A DNA stretch of 64,000 nt, from assembly GCF_003202035.1 (NCBI RefSeq), contig NZ_QJKC01000002.1, positions 251,858 to 315,857 on the forward strand, given 5' to 3'. The stretch is from Aquitalea magnusonii. GTDB lineage: Bacteria > Pseudomonadota > Gammaproteobacteria > Burkholderiales > Chromobacteriaceae. Position numbers and translations under genes: made by a program. Under the pieces are notes generated by a model, which did no database searches, was not told the DNA's origin, and saw nothing but the letters and a program-made list of their open reading frames with translations. Position 1 is the stretch's first letter. The number at the start of each line of letters is the position of its first letter. Positions 1-8,312 of this stretch are shown here, one piece after another.

Positions 1-276
1 CCGGTGGGATGGTCGCTGCCCTCGCTGATTGCACCGCATGGCGGCACCGGCACCGTGGGCGGCATCATGAACTTTGCCAACAACATGATGGGAGCGGTGG
101 CCCCCATCGTTACCGGCTATATCGTGGGCAGCACCCACTCCTTCAGCAATGCCTTTCTGGTGGCCGGAGTGATGCTGATCATCGGCATGCTGGCCTTTGT
201 CTTCCTGCTGGGGCGCATCGAGACCATCGCGCCCCCGGCCGCAGTGGGCCAGGCCCTGCCCGACTCCACAGGCTAG
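1..276 (+). CDS. MFS transporter, C-terminal fragment (cut by window edge)
   Basis: The reading frame is open from base 1 to the TAG at 274-276, so only the last ~91 residues are present and the start lies outside the window. The segment holds roughly the last two to three membrane helices. The pattern of asparagines and glycines in the first helix (IMNFANNMMGAVAPIVTGYI) is typical of the anion:cation symporter branch of the major facilitator superfamily, which imports sugar acids such as glucarate or galactonate. The substrate cannot be decided from the fragment. A GC hairpin with a short T run at 419-440 probably ends this transcript. Confidence 0.75.
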   Translation, partial: PVGWSLPSLIAPHGGTGTVGGIMNFANNMMGAVAPIVTGYIVGSTHSFSNAFLVAGVMLIIGMLAFVFLLGRIETIAPPAAVGQALPDSTG

Positions 277-601
277 GGGCGCTGCAGCGTCTTGCCAGGC
301 GGTGGGCGGCCAGACAAAAGCGGCCAGGAAAACCCCTGCCCTGGCCTTGCGACGCCTTGTTCCAGCCACGCAAGGCCAGTTTGTCGGCCGCTCCAGTCAC
401 TGCGCCAGTCATGCCGATGCCCCGCCTGCCGGGGCGTTTTGCTGTCAATGTCACAGTGCCTGCTTCAACAGCCAGTTTCATCCTGATCGCTTGGCTGCAA
501 TTATCGCCGGGTCACTGACAGACCTGTCTCCCCATACAGGGCCTTGTCATCTGCTCCGTGACGTCTTCGCAGTCCACCCCGCGTATCAAAGAGGATCAAA
601 C
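277..601. other. intergenic region with one terminator
   Basis: About 325 bases separate the MFS fragment from the stress-protein gene. No reading frame here has protein-like composition or a ribosome site. The only clear element is the hairpin at 419-440; the remainder up to 601 presumably carries the promoter of the next gene, but I cannot pick convincing -35/-10 boxes. Confidence 0.5.
419..440 (+). terminator. intrinsic terminator after MFS gene
   Basis: A 6-bp all-GC stem (GCCCCG / CGGGGC) with loop CCTGC is followed directly by GTTTT. It lies about 140 bases after the MFS stop codon. Confidence 0.65.
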
Positions 602-1105
602 ATGGAACAACATCAGCCCAGCGTTTTCATCTACCCCACCCATGCCGAAGCCGAGCAGGCCATCCGCATCCTGGATCGCGCCGGCTTCGATATCAAGCAA
701 CTGTCTATCATCGGCAAGGGCTACCATAGCGAGGAACATCCGGTCGGCTTTTATACCACCGGTGAAAAAATCAAGACCTGGGGCGGCGTAGGCGCCTTCT
801 GGGGCGGGCTATGGGGCCTGCTGTTTGCGCCGGCGGTCTTCCTGCTGCCCGGCGTCGGCCTGGTAGCCATGGCCGGGCCTGTGGTCACCACCCTGGTCAG
901 CGCCCTGGAAGGTGCGGTCGTGGTGGGCGGGGTATCTGCCATTGCCGCCGCGCTGAGCAAGCTGGGAGTCAAGAAGGCCGATGCAGTGGAATATGAATCG
1001 GCACTGAAGGCTGACAAATATGTGCTGCTGGTGCATGGCTCGGCCGAGCAGCAGGAAAAGGCCAGCAGCATTCTGAGCAATGCCGAGGCCTGGAAATCCG
1101 CCTGA
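602..1105 (+). CDS. general stress protein, YflT-like domain with glycine-rich membrane segment
   Basis: Predicted 167 residues. The start at 602 is preceded by AGAGGA at a good distance; the frame is open further upstream but has no site there. The N-terminal ~60 residues (VFIYPTHAEAEQAI, then LSIIGKGYH) match the YflT/general stress 17M-like domain found in heat- and salt-induced proteins. A glycine- and alanine-rich hydrophobic stretch at about 63-120 looks like two membrane helices, followed by a short soluble tail. The biochemical role of this family is not established. It is monocistronic: a hairpin at 1119-1147 separates it from the convergent neighbour. Confidence 0.7.
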   Translation: MEQHQPSVFIYPTHAEAEQAIRILDRAGFDIKQLSIIGKGYHSEEHPVGFYTTGEKIKTWGGVGAFWGGLWGLLFAPAVFLLPGVGLVAMAGPVVTTLVSALEGAVVVGGVSAIAAALSKLGVKKADAVEYESALKADKYVLLVHGSAEQQEKASSILSNAEAWKSA

Positions 1106-1118
1106 TCATCCGCCCGGA

Positions 1119-1147
1119 CCGCAAGCTGGCTGCATGCCGGCTTGCGG
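1119..1147. terminator. hairpin between convergent genes
   Basis: CCGCAAGC pairs with GCTTGCGG and the stem continues through GGC/GCC with one bulge, loop TGCAT. It lies between two convergent genes, so it may end both transcripts. There is no T run on either side, which lowers confidence. Confidence 0.5.
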
Positions 1148-1155
1148 CCTCATCC

Positions 1156-1446
1156 TCATTCCAGCGGCTGCAGCAGCTTCACCCCGACCGGCGCCGCCAG
1201 CTTGTCCGCCACCCACTCCCGGTAAGCCAGATAGTGCGCTGCCGCCCGATGAGCTTCTACCGCCGCCATGTCCTGGTAGGCTTCGAATACATGCAGCACA
1301 TGGGGCTGATCGTCCGGCTGCAATACCTGGTATTGCAAGCAGCCGGCTTCCTGCCGGCTGGCTTGCTGCATGTCACGCATGGCGGCACAGACCGCGGCGG
1401 TGCTTTCGGGTTTGCATTGCAGGGTGGCAAAGATGTACACACTCAT
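1156..1446 (-). CDS. antibiotic biosynthesis monooxygenase (ABM) domain protein, YgiN-like
   Basis: A 96-residue single-domain protein. It has the ferredoxin-like ABM layout: an initial strand (SVYIFATLQCKPE), a helix with paired acidic and alanine residues, then QEAGCLQYQV and VFEAYQD, and the conserved H near an AHYLAY helix. Family members act as cofactor-free quinol monooxygenases or bind small aromatics; E. coli YgiN is the best-known example. AAGGAA precedes the ATG. It follows the DJ-1/PfpI gene on the same strand by 76 bases, so the two may be co-transcribed in a redox or electrophile response. Substrate unknown. Confidence 0.8.
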   Translation of the reverse strand: MSVYIFATLQCKPESTAAVCAAMRDMQQASRQEAGCLQYQVLQPDDQPHVLHVFEAYQDMAAVEAHRAAAHYLAYREWVADKLAAPVGVKLLQPLE

Positions 1447-1522
1447 GACGATTCCTTGTGCTGTCTGGCGGCCGTCGGCCGCAACAGGCTTATATTACGC
1501 CGGCACGGCGCTGGCCGCGCAA

Positions 1523-2215
1523 TCACGGCCAGTCATGTGTGCGCAATGCCTCCAGCAATAATTCGGCCACCCGCTCGGTGGACGCCGGATTCTGACCGCT
1601 GATGACACGCTGGTCGACCAGCGCGAACGGGTCCCACGGCTCCGGTGCCTTGTGATAGTGGGCACCGCGCTTGACCACTTCGCTTTCCGGCAGGAAGGGC
1701 AGCTGCCCGGCCAGCCCGCTAAGCCGTTCCTCGGTATTGGAAAAGCAGCTGATCTGCTTGCCTTCGACCAGCAGGCTGCCATTGTCCAGCCGGATATTCA
1801 GCAAACCGGCGATACCATGACAAACCGCGCTGACCACGCCGCCTTGCTGGTAGATCGTGCGGCCTAGGTCTTGCAGCGCGGTATTGTCCGGAAAATCCCA
1901 CACCGCGCCATGGCCGCCGGCGTAATAGATGGCGGCATAGTCCTGCGGATTGACCGCGGTGGGCGGCAGCGTGGCGCCCAGCCGGTTCATGAAGCGCTTG
2001 TTCTGATACCACTCCCAATCCAGTTCGTCGGCCAGGGTCAGGCTGAGCGGGTCAATCGGCGTATATCCGCCGCGCGGACTGACAATGTCCACGGCATGGC
2101 GTGCCGCCTCAAGCCGGCTAACAAAATGGACGGCCTCTCCCAGCCAGAGTCCACAGGCCCTGGCTGTTTGCGGATATTTTTCAAAGCTGGTCACCACCAT
2201 CAGTATTTTTTTCAT
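1523..2215 (-). CDS. DJ-1/PfpI superfamily glutamine amidotransferase-like protein
   Basis: Predicted 230 residues, the usual length for the HchA/Hsp31-like branch. The nucleophile elbow is seen at about residue 130 as SAVCHGIAG, with the catalytic cysteine followed by His, and a GGHGAVWDFP segment about 30 residues before. N-terminal LMVVTSF and the KYPQTARACGLWLGE region match type 1 glutamine amidotransferase domain proteins, which act as glyoxalases, deglycases or chaperones. AAGGA precedes the ATG. It is divergent from the AraC regulator at 2468, which may control it. Reaction not predictable from sequence alone. Confidence 0.85.
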   Translation of the reverse strand: MKKILMVVTSFEKYPQTARACGLWLGEAVHFVSRLEAARHAVDIVSPRGGYTPIDPLSLTLADELDWEWYQNKRFMNRLGATLPPTAVNPQDYAAIYYAGGHGAVWDFPDNTALQDLGRTIYQQGGVVSAVCHGIAGLLNIRLDNGSLLVEGKQISCFSNTEERLSGLAGQLPFLPESEVVKRGAHYHKAPEPWDPFALVDQRVISGQNPASTERVAELLLEALRTHDWP

Positions 2216-2467
2216 GCCCGGATCCTTTGCCGCTTGCCGCCGGCCCTGCGCACCGCTATTGACTTGGTAATCAATTTAAACTGTAGTAAACAAAAACCAG
2301 AATGCCGCTAATTGTAGAGATCGCACCAGGCGGGACAAGTGCGCAAACTCCGCCCCTCTTGCCCATTCCTACGCATTTTGCCGCTTAGCCACACTACAGG
2401 CCGGATACGGTCAGCCGCCGGCGCCGGACTGCGCCGCCAGCGTGCTGGCCGTGAAACAAGGGGAAAG

Positions 2468-3367
2468 ATGATGACTGCGAACACGGCAATCGATCTGGCC
2501 AGCCAAATGCTGCAGCTGGCCACACAGCCGGGCTGGCATCCCAGCCGGCTGGATGGCGTCAGCCTGCTGCGCCAGGACCGGGACAGCCCCCCCACTCCGG
2601 TATTGCACGAGGCCAGCGTGGTGATCGTCGGCCAGGGCTGCCAGCGTGGCTACCTGGGCGGGCAGGTACTGCGCATCGACCCCGGACATTGCCTGGTGGT
2701 GGCCACTCCCATGCAGTTCGAATGCGCGACCAGCCTGCGGCATGGCGAGCACTTGCTGGCCCTGGTGATCCGCATCGACCCCAGCCTGCTAGACCAGCTG
2801 CTGCGGCTGATGGATGACACACCCCAGCACAAATCCGCCGGCAAACCACAGGGCATGCTGCTCTGCCCCATGACGCCAGCACTGCAGGACGCGGCGCAGC
2901 GCTTGCTGCACAGCCTGCGGCAGGAGCAGGAAAGCCGGGTGCTGGGGCCGGCCATCGTGCGGGAAATCCTCTACCGCATCCTGCTGGCGGATGCCGGACA
3001 AACCCTGCGGGCACTGTTTGCCCGCCATGGGCGGCTGCGCCAGATCCAGCGCAGCATCGAACACATCCACCGCCATTACGCCTTGCCGCTCAGCGTGGCC
3101 TTGCTGGCCGAACTGGCCGGCATGAGCAGCAGCGCCTTTCATGAAAGCTTCAAGGCTGTCACCGGCTATGCCCCCATCCAGTATCTGAAAAACACCCGCC
3201 TGCATCAGGCACGCCATTTGTTGCTGCAGGATACTCACAACATCAGCCAGGCTGCCTATGCCGTGGGCTATGCCAGCCCTTCGCAGTTCAGCCGCGAGTT
3301 CAAGCGCCTGTTCGGCCTGCCGCCACGCGCGGCAATCCAGCATCTGGCCATGCCAGCCGATGACTAG
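2468..3367 (+). CDS. AraC family transcriptional regulator (YqhC-like N-terminus)
   Basis: I place the start at the ATG at 2468, which follows GGGGAAAG, giving 299 residues; the frame extends upstream to 2339 without a ribosome site. Residues ~20-160 match the AraC-type N-terminal domain of the YqhC group (VVIVGQGCQRGYLGGQ). Residues ~195-295 hold two helix-turn-helix motifs: LLAELAGMSSSAFHESFK and ISQAAYAVGYASPSQFSREF. YqhC-type regulators respond to aldehydes and often sit divergent to redox enzymes. Here the divergent neighbour is a DJ-1/PfpI protein at 1523-2215, a reasonable target. The 252-base gap between them presumably carries both promoters. Confidence 0.85.
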   Translation: MMTANTAIDLASQMLQLATQPGWHPSRLDGVSLLRQDRDSPPTPVLHEASVVIVGQGCQRGYLGGQVLRIDPGHCLVVATPMQFECATSLRHGEHLLALVIRIDPSLLDQLLRLMDDTPQHKSAGKPQGMLLCPMTPALQDAAQRLLHSLRQEQESRVLGPAIVREILYRILLADAGQTLRALFARHGRLRQIQRSIEHIHRHYALPLSVALLAELAGMSSSAFHESFKAVTGYAPIQYLKNTRLHQARHLLLQDTHNISQAAYAVGYASPSQFSREFKRLFGLPPRAAIQHLAMPADD

Positions 3368-3479
3368 GCCTGCCGGCGCCGGCCATGCACTCCGGCTGGC
3401 AAAGCCCCGGTGACGCTGGTATCGTTGGCAAGCACATTTGATGCACTGCACAAGCAGCACAAAACGGGAGAAACAGAAA

Positions 3480-4661
3480 ATGAAGCAACGCGAAATCGTG
3501 GTATTGAGCGCGGTGCGCTCTGCCATTGGCACTTTTGGCGGCGCACTCAGCCACCTGGAACCGGCCGAACTGGGCGGCCTGGTGATGAAGGAAGCCATTG
3601 CCCGCTCCGGCGTGGCAGCCGAACGGATCCACCATGTCACCGTGGGCAACTGCATTCCCACCGAAGCCCGTTATGCCTATGTGGCACGTCTGGCCTCCAT
3701 TGCCGCCGGCCTGCCGATGGAGTCGGTCGCCATGGCGGTAAACCGCCTGTGCGGCTCCGGCCTGCAAGCCGTGGTGTCCAGCGCCCAGGCCATCATGCTG
3801 GGCGACTGTGATTACGCCATCGGCGGCGGAGTGGAAGTCATGTCGCGTGCCGGCTATCTGCTGCCGCAGCTGCGCAGCGGGGCACGCATGGGCAATGCCA
3901 CGGCAATCGACATGATGACTGCCGCGCTGACCGACCCCTTCGGCGTCGGCCACATGGGCATTACCGCCGAGAACCTGGTGGACAAATGGCAGATCAGCCG
4001 CGAAGAACAGGACCAGTTTGCGCTGAATTCGCAGCAACGCGCAGCAGCAGCCATTGCCGATGGCCGCTTTGCCAGCCAGATCGTCCCTATCGTGACCCAG
4101 ACCCGCAAGGGCGAAGTGGTGTTCGATACCGATGAACACCCGCGCGCCACCACGCTGGACGCCCTGGCCAAGATGAAGCCGGCCTTCAAGAAAGACGGCT
4201 CGGTCACCGCCGGCAATGCCTCGGGCATCAATGATGGCGCCGCCTTCCTGGTGCTGGCCGCCGCCGATGCCGCGGCAGCTGCCGGCCAGCAGCCACTGGC
4301 ACGCATCGTGTCTTATGCGGTGTGCGGCGTACCCAACCACATCATGGGCGAAGGCCCGATTCCGGCCACCCAGGCCGCACTGCAGCGCGCCGGCCTGAGC
4401 CTGGAGCAGATGGACGTGATCGAATCCAACGAAGCCTTCGCGGCGCAATCGCTGGCCGTCTGCAAGGGGCTGGGGCTGGACCCGGCCCGCGCCAACCCCA
4501 ATGGCGGCGCCATTGCCCTGGGCCATCCGGTGGGGGCCAGCGGCGGCGTGATCGCCACCAAGGCGCTGTACGAACTGCAACGCATCCAGGGCCGCTATGC
4601 CCTGGCCACCATGTGCATCGGTGGCGGCCAGGGTATTTCGGTGATTTTCGAACGGCTGTAA
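3480..4661 (+). CDS. acetyl-CoA C-acyltransferase (thiolase)
   Basis: 393 residues, standard length for a thiolase that joins or splits acyl-CoA and acetyl-CoA. The start at 3480 follows GGGAGA; an in-frame ATG at 3438 has no such site. The nucleophilic cysteine is at residue 91 (NRLCGSG), the His at about 350 (GHPVGASGG) and the second cysteine at about 379 (CIGGGQG); all three catalytic positions are intact. It could serve fatty-acid oxidation, polyhydroxybutyrate synthesis or ketone metabolism; no partner gene in the neighbourhood decides this. It lies 112 bases after the AraC gene and is closed by a strong terminator at 4696-4722. Confidence 0.92.
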   Translation: MKQREIVVLSAVRSAIGTFGGALSHLEPAELGGLVMKEAIARSGVAAERIHHVTVGNCIPTEARYAYVARLASIAAGLPMESVAMAVNRLCGSGLQAVVSSAQAIMLGDCDYAIGGGVEVMSRAGYLLPQLRSGARMGNATAIDMMTAALTDPFGVGHMGITAENLVDKWQISREEQDQFALNSQQRAAAAIADGRFASQIVPIVTQTRKGEVVFDTDEHPRATTLDALAKMKPAFKKDGSVTAGNASGINDGAAFLVLAAADAAAAAGQQPLARIVSYAVCGVPNHIMGEGPIPATQAALQRAGLSLEQMDVIESNEAFAAQSLAVCKGLGLDPARANPNGGAIALGHPVGASGGVIATKALYELQRIQGRYALATMCIGGGQGISVIFERL

Positions 4662-4695
4662 CAAGCTGCGCTGCACCCTGCCCCTTCCCAGCCTT

Positions 4696-4722
4696 AAACC
4701 GCCCGCCTGCCGGGCGGTTTTG
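4696..4722 (+). terminator. intrinsic terminator after thiolase
   Basis: A perfect 10-bp stem (AAACCGCCCG / CGGGCGGTTT) with loop CCTGC, ending in TTTT. The A run on the other side means it could work in both directions. Confidence 0.85.
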
Positions 4723-4882
4723 CCTTGCCGGCCCATCCCGGCACACAATGCAAAAAGCATAGAGAGCCGCGGCCATTCGTGGTTAAAATGATGGCAGATC
4801 AGCACTAGCTGACCGGGCAGCCAAGGCCGCCCACCTTCCCTGTTCCGACCCACAACGCTGGCTTTGAAGCCGGAAAGTTGCC

Positions 4883-5914
4883 ATGGCGATGAAAATACCT
4901 GGCTTGCTGTTGCTGTTTGCGCTGGGATTGGCTGCGCCGCTGCATGCGGCGAGCTGGGATGGCCCGCGCGACGGTCCGGCCCGTCAGCCCGGCAGGCACA
5001 AGATCACCTTCATCGCCCAGGATCTGCGCAATGGCGGCATAGGTGGCAGTTATCGCGGCTTTGCCAGTGCCGCCCGCCTGCTGGGCTGGCAGGTAGAGGT
5101 GCAGGATGCACAGGGCAGCAGCGTTTTGTTGCGCAAGAGCTTTGCCGATGCCGTGGCCACGCACAGTGACGGCATCATTCTGGGTGGATTTCAGGCCAGC
5201 GATCTGGCCGACGAGATCGCCGCAGCGCAGCGTGCCCACATCGTGCTGGTAGGCTGGCATGCCGCCGCCCATCCCGGCGTGGTGTCGGGACTGTTTTTCA
5301 ATGTCAGCAGCGAACCGCTGGAAGTGGCGCGCCGCGCCGCGGAACATGTCATCGCGGACAGCCATGGCAAGGCTGGCGTGGTGATTTTCAATGACGAGCG
5401 TTTTGACATTGCCAATGCCAAAACCCGCTTCATGCAAGAGCTGATCCAGCGCTGCAGCGGCTGCCGCATGCTGGAAGTGCAAAACCTGCCGCTCAACCAT
5501 GCCGACCAGCGCATGGAGGCCGTGGTGCAGGAGCTGAACCGGCGTCATGGCCGGCGCTGGACCCACACCCTGGCCATCAACGATGTCTATTTCGACGAAA
5601 TGAACTACCCCTTGCTGCATGCAGGGCGGGCAGACATCCGCAATGTGTCGGCCGGCGACGGCTCCAGCAAGGCCATCCACCGCATCCGCGCCGGGCTGTC
5701 ACAGCAGCTGGCGACCGTGGCCGAACCGCTGGGCGCACAGGGCTGGCAGCTGGCCGATGAAATGAACCGCGCCTTTGCCGGAGCCAAACCCAGCGGCTAT
5801 GTCAGCAAGCCGATACTGCTGACCCGCACCGTGCTGCAGCAGCTGGGCGAGCAGGACATCGACGCGGACCTGCCCTATCAGCAGGCTTACCGCGCCATCT
5901 GGTTCGCCCGCTGA
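4883..5914 (+). CDS. periplasmic sugar-binding-type protein (Peripla_BP_4), orphan
   Basis: 343 residues. Residues 1-24 form a signal peptide ending around LHAAS, so the protein is exported. The mature part has the two-lobe periplasmic binding fold of ribose/LacI type: ITFIAQDLRNGGIGGSYRGF at the start, IILGGFQASDLADEI, then GVVIFNDERFDIANAKTRF in lobe two and a TLAINDVYFDEM ligand-pocket region. No ABC permease or ATPase gene is nearby, so it either works with a distant transporter or feeds a sensor. It converges with the phosphatase gene at 5937, leaving only 22 bases between the stop codons. Ligand unknown. Confidence 0.75.
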   Translation: MAMKIPGLLLLFALGLAAPLHAASWDGPRDGPARQPGRHKITFIAQDLRNGGIGGSYRGFASAARLLGWQVEVQDAQGSSVLLRKSFADAVATHSDGIILGGFQASDLADEIAAAQRAHIVLVGWHAAAHPGVVSGLFFNVSSEPLEVARRAAEHVIADSHGKAGVVIFNDERFDIANAKTRFMQELIQRCSGCRMLEVQNLPLNHADQRMEAVVQELNRRHGRRWTHTLAINDVYFDEMNYPLLHAGRADIRNVSAGDGSSKAIHRIRAGLSQQLATVAEPLGAQGWQLADEMNRAFAGAKPSGYVSKPILLTRTVLQQLGEQDIDADLPYQQAYRAIWFAR

Positions 5915-5936
5915 GCAGGCCGCCGCCTGCAGTGGC

Positions 5937-7214
5937 TCAGGCCAGCAGCTTGCGTTCGCTCTTGCCGTATTTCAGCGATTTTTCATCCGGCAACATCAGG
6001 CCCGTGCTTTCGTCCCGTCCCTGCAGGATGAAGCGCGCCTGCGGCTGCCCCAGCTGCTCGGCTGCCAGTTTGCTGTCGGCGCCGATCTCGCCTTTCTTCA
6101 TGCGGTTGACGATCAGCCCGACCGAGGTATCGGCAAAATCGCGCAGCATCCAGGCATCGCCGTCGCTGTCACCGGCCACCAGGATGGGGCCATAGCCCTT
6201 TTTCGCCTGCAGCTGCTGGCGGATGCCCACGGTCTTGCCAGGCCCCCAGTTGAAATGCCAGCCATTCAGGTAGCGATCGCTATAGCGCCCCTTGTCCATC
6301 TCCAGCCGCAAGCCGATGACATTTTCCGGCGGCACGCCGTAGCCGAAATCTTCATGACCGGCAAACACCCGTACCACATCGTCGATGGAGGCGGTGCTGA
6401 CATACACATCGATGCCATTGGCGCGCAGGGTATGCATCAGGCCGCGGATTTCCTCATGCACGCGGATGCCGTGAAAATGGCTGTCGGCCACCACGCCGGC
6501 ACGGCCCGGCAGGCTGCGCGGGCTTTCATAGCGCACCTTGCGCAGGGCATCACCCAGCGCGGCCTTGTGGGAGGCCAGCGCCATGGCCTGCAGTTCGGCC
6601 GTGCTCATGTTCTTGTAGAAATAGATGATCCACTTGTAGCCGATTTCCAGCGGGAAGCTATCGCAGATGGCGTCATACATGAAGTACAGCTTGGCGCGGA
6701 AATCCTTGAACTGGTCGCTGGCCTGCACGTCCTCCAGGCTGCGGCTGCCGGCCAGCCCCTGGTAATTGGCATATAGCCAGCGGTAATCCGACTCCACGTC
6801 GGCCGCGATATCCGCCATCCGCACCAGCTTGCCATCCACTGTCTTGTAGTCGGCCATGAACGTTTCATCCGGCACGTCACGCCATAGCACCTGGCGGAAC
6901 TCATCGGGCGTCAGCTTGTATTGCAGATGGTTGATCTGGTACATCAGCAGCGCTTCTTCGCAATCGTTCATGATGCAGGTGTTGTCCCAGTCGAACACCG
7001 CATACGGCTTGCGCTCGGCACGGTAGCCGGCGCTGGCACTGCCATGCTGGCTCAGCAGCAATTGCAGGCGCTGCACATTCAGTGGCGACCAGCGCGCGCT
7101 ATCCAGCGGCACGGCAACTTTGCCGCTGGCGGCACGGGCGGTGGCAGAAGCCAGCAACAAGGGGCTGCTGGCGGATACGGCGGCAAGGGCATGAATGAAC
7201 TGGCGACGCTGCAT
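5937..7214 (-). CDS. Tat-exported HAD-family phosphatase, phosphorylcholine phosphatase (PchP)-like
   Basis: 425 residues. The N-terminus (MQRRQFIHALAAVSAS) carries a twin-arginine motif and a hydrophobic stretch, consistent with Tat export. The HAD motif I is at about residues 73-80 as FDWDNTCIMND, with the two catalytic aspartates flanking W; motif III/IV is seen near the end as VAGDSDGDAWML. This layout resembles Pseudomonas PchP, which removes phosphate from phosphorylcholine in the periplasm. GGAGAG precedes the ATG. A perfect dyad at 7242-7264 lies just upstream and a DeoR regulator is divergent at 7432. The window also carries a betaine/choline-type transporter at 35.5-38.3 kb, which would fit choline scavenging, but that link is inference. 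Confidence 0.75.
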   Translation of the reverse strand: MQRRQFIHALAAVSASSPLLLASATARAASGKVAVPLDSARWSPLNVQRLQLLLSQHGSASAGYRAERKPYAVFDWDNTCIMNDCEEALLMYQINHLQYKLTPDEFRQVLWRDVPDETFMADYKTVDGKLVRMADIAADVESDYRWLYANYQGLAGSRSLEDVQASDQFKDFRAKLYFMYDAICDSFPLEIGYKWIIYFYKNMSTAELQAMALASHKAALGDALRKVRYESPRSLPGRAGVVADSHFHGIRVHEEIRGLMHTLRANGIDVYVSTASIDDVVRVFAGHEDFGYGVPPENVIGLRLEMDKGRYSDRYLNGWHFNWGPGKTVGIRQQLQAKKGYGPILVAGDSDGDAWMLRDFADTSVGLIVNRMKKGEIGADSKLAAEQLGQPQARFILQGRDESTGLMLPDEKSLKYGKSERKLLA

Positions 7215-7241
7215 GGTCTCTCCCGGAGTAAGGTAGGGGTG

Positions 7242-7264
7242 GACGGGCAGGCAGCCTGCCCGTC
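7242..7264. promoter_or_regulatory. perfect 10-bp dyad in phosphatase leader
   Basis: GACGGGCAGG and CCTGCCCGTC are separated by CAG. The dyad lies 28 bases upstream of the phosphatase start, in the intergenic region shared with the divergent DeoR-type regulator. It could be an operator or an RNA hairpin in the phosphatase leader; the sequence does not decide. Confidence 0.45.
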
Positions 7265-7431
7265 AGCATGACCAGCATAATAAACACCCAATATTACAAC
7301 TTTGCCACAAAAGTACACAAAACGCCGCCATGCGACCTTGCCTGCCAGCACGGCAAACGGCTTGACAGCGCCCGCCACTCTCTCGCAATGTGCAAGGCCA
7401 TTCTTCCACCGTCTTCCCGCAGGAGAACCCC

Positions 7432-8199
7432 ATGTGGCAACAGGAGCGTTACCAGCGCATACGTGCCTTGCTGTCCGCGCAGCAACGCCTGAGCACCGAG
7501 CAGCTGGTCACTGCCTTGCAGGTCTCGCGGGAAACGGTACGGCGCGATGTGGCGGCACTGGAAGCCATGGGCGAACTGCGCCGCATCCACGGCGGCGTGA
7601 TCGCCCGAAGCGGCGAGGAAGCGCCGATTGCCGAACGCGCACAGCAACAAGTGCCTTACAAGCAGGCCATCGCCCGTGCCGCCTGCAGCCGGCTGCGCCA
7701 GGGGCAGACACTGTTCATCGACGCCGGCACCACCACTGCCCTGCTGGCGCGTGAGCTGGCCTCGCTCAGCGGGCTGACCATCATCACCAATGCCTTCGAC
7801 GTGGCGCTGGCGCTGCGCCGGCCGGCCCAGGGCGGTGGCCACCAGCTCATCATGCTGGGCGGCGAACTGGGCGAACGCGCTCCGGCCACGGTGGGAGGCA
7901 GCACGGTGGCGGAAATCGGCCGTTACCGCGCCGACATCGCCCTGCTGTCGCCAGTCGGGGTCAGCGTCGCCATGGGGGCCAGCAATTACGACCCGCGCGA
8001 GGCGGAAGTAGCCCGCGCCATGTGCGCCCAGGCCGATCAGGTCTACATGCTGGCCGATTTCAGCAAGCTGGGCGTCAGCAGCCGTATCAGCACCTGTGCG
8101 GCCGGCGATATCGATTTGCTGATCAGCAACCGCCAGGCCGCCGCCATGCCGGCCTGCCAGCAGCTGGCGGCACGGATAGGAGAACTGTGGCTGGTGTGA
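7432..8199 (+). CDS. DeoR/GlpR family transcriptional regulator
   Basis: 255 residues from the ATG at 7432, which follows AGGAG. Residues 1-60 contain the DeoR winged helix (LSTEQLVTALQVSRETVRRDV, then LRRIHGGVI). The C-terminal ~180 residues match the DeoR sensor domain: DAGTTTALLA phosphate-sugar loop, TIITNAFDVA, and LLSPVGVS. Such regulators repress sugar or polyol genes and are released by a phosphorylated ligand. The gene is divergent from the PchP-like phosphatase, its most likely target, and 113 bases upstream of the CysB-like regulator. Confidence 0.88.
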   Translation: MWQQERYQRIRALLSAQQRLSTEQLVTALQVSRETVRRDVAALEAMGELRRIHGGVIARSGEEAPIAERAQQQVPYKQAIARAACSRLRQGQTLFIDAGTTTALLARELASLSGLTIITNAFDVALALRRPAQGGGHQLIMLGGELGERAPATVGGSTVAEIGRYRADIALLSPVGVSVAMGASNYDPREAEVARAMCAQADQVYMLADFSKLGVSSRISTCAAGDIDLLISNRQAAAMPACQQLAARIGELWLV

Positions 8200-8312
8200 G
8201 CATGCCCTGCCGGTTGAGATCAAGATGGCATATACAAACAAGTAAACATTATTTTTGTTATATCAAAAACAGAAATATCCTGCTTTGAGTTATATAAATT
8301 CAAGGCATGGTC

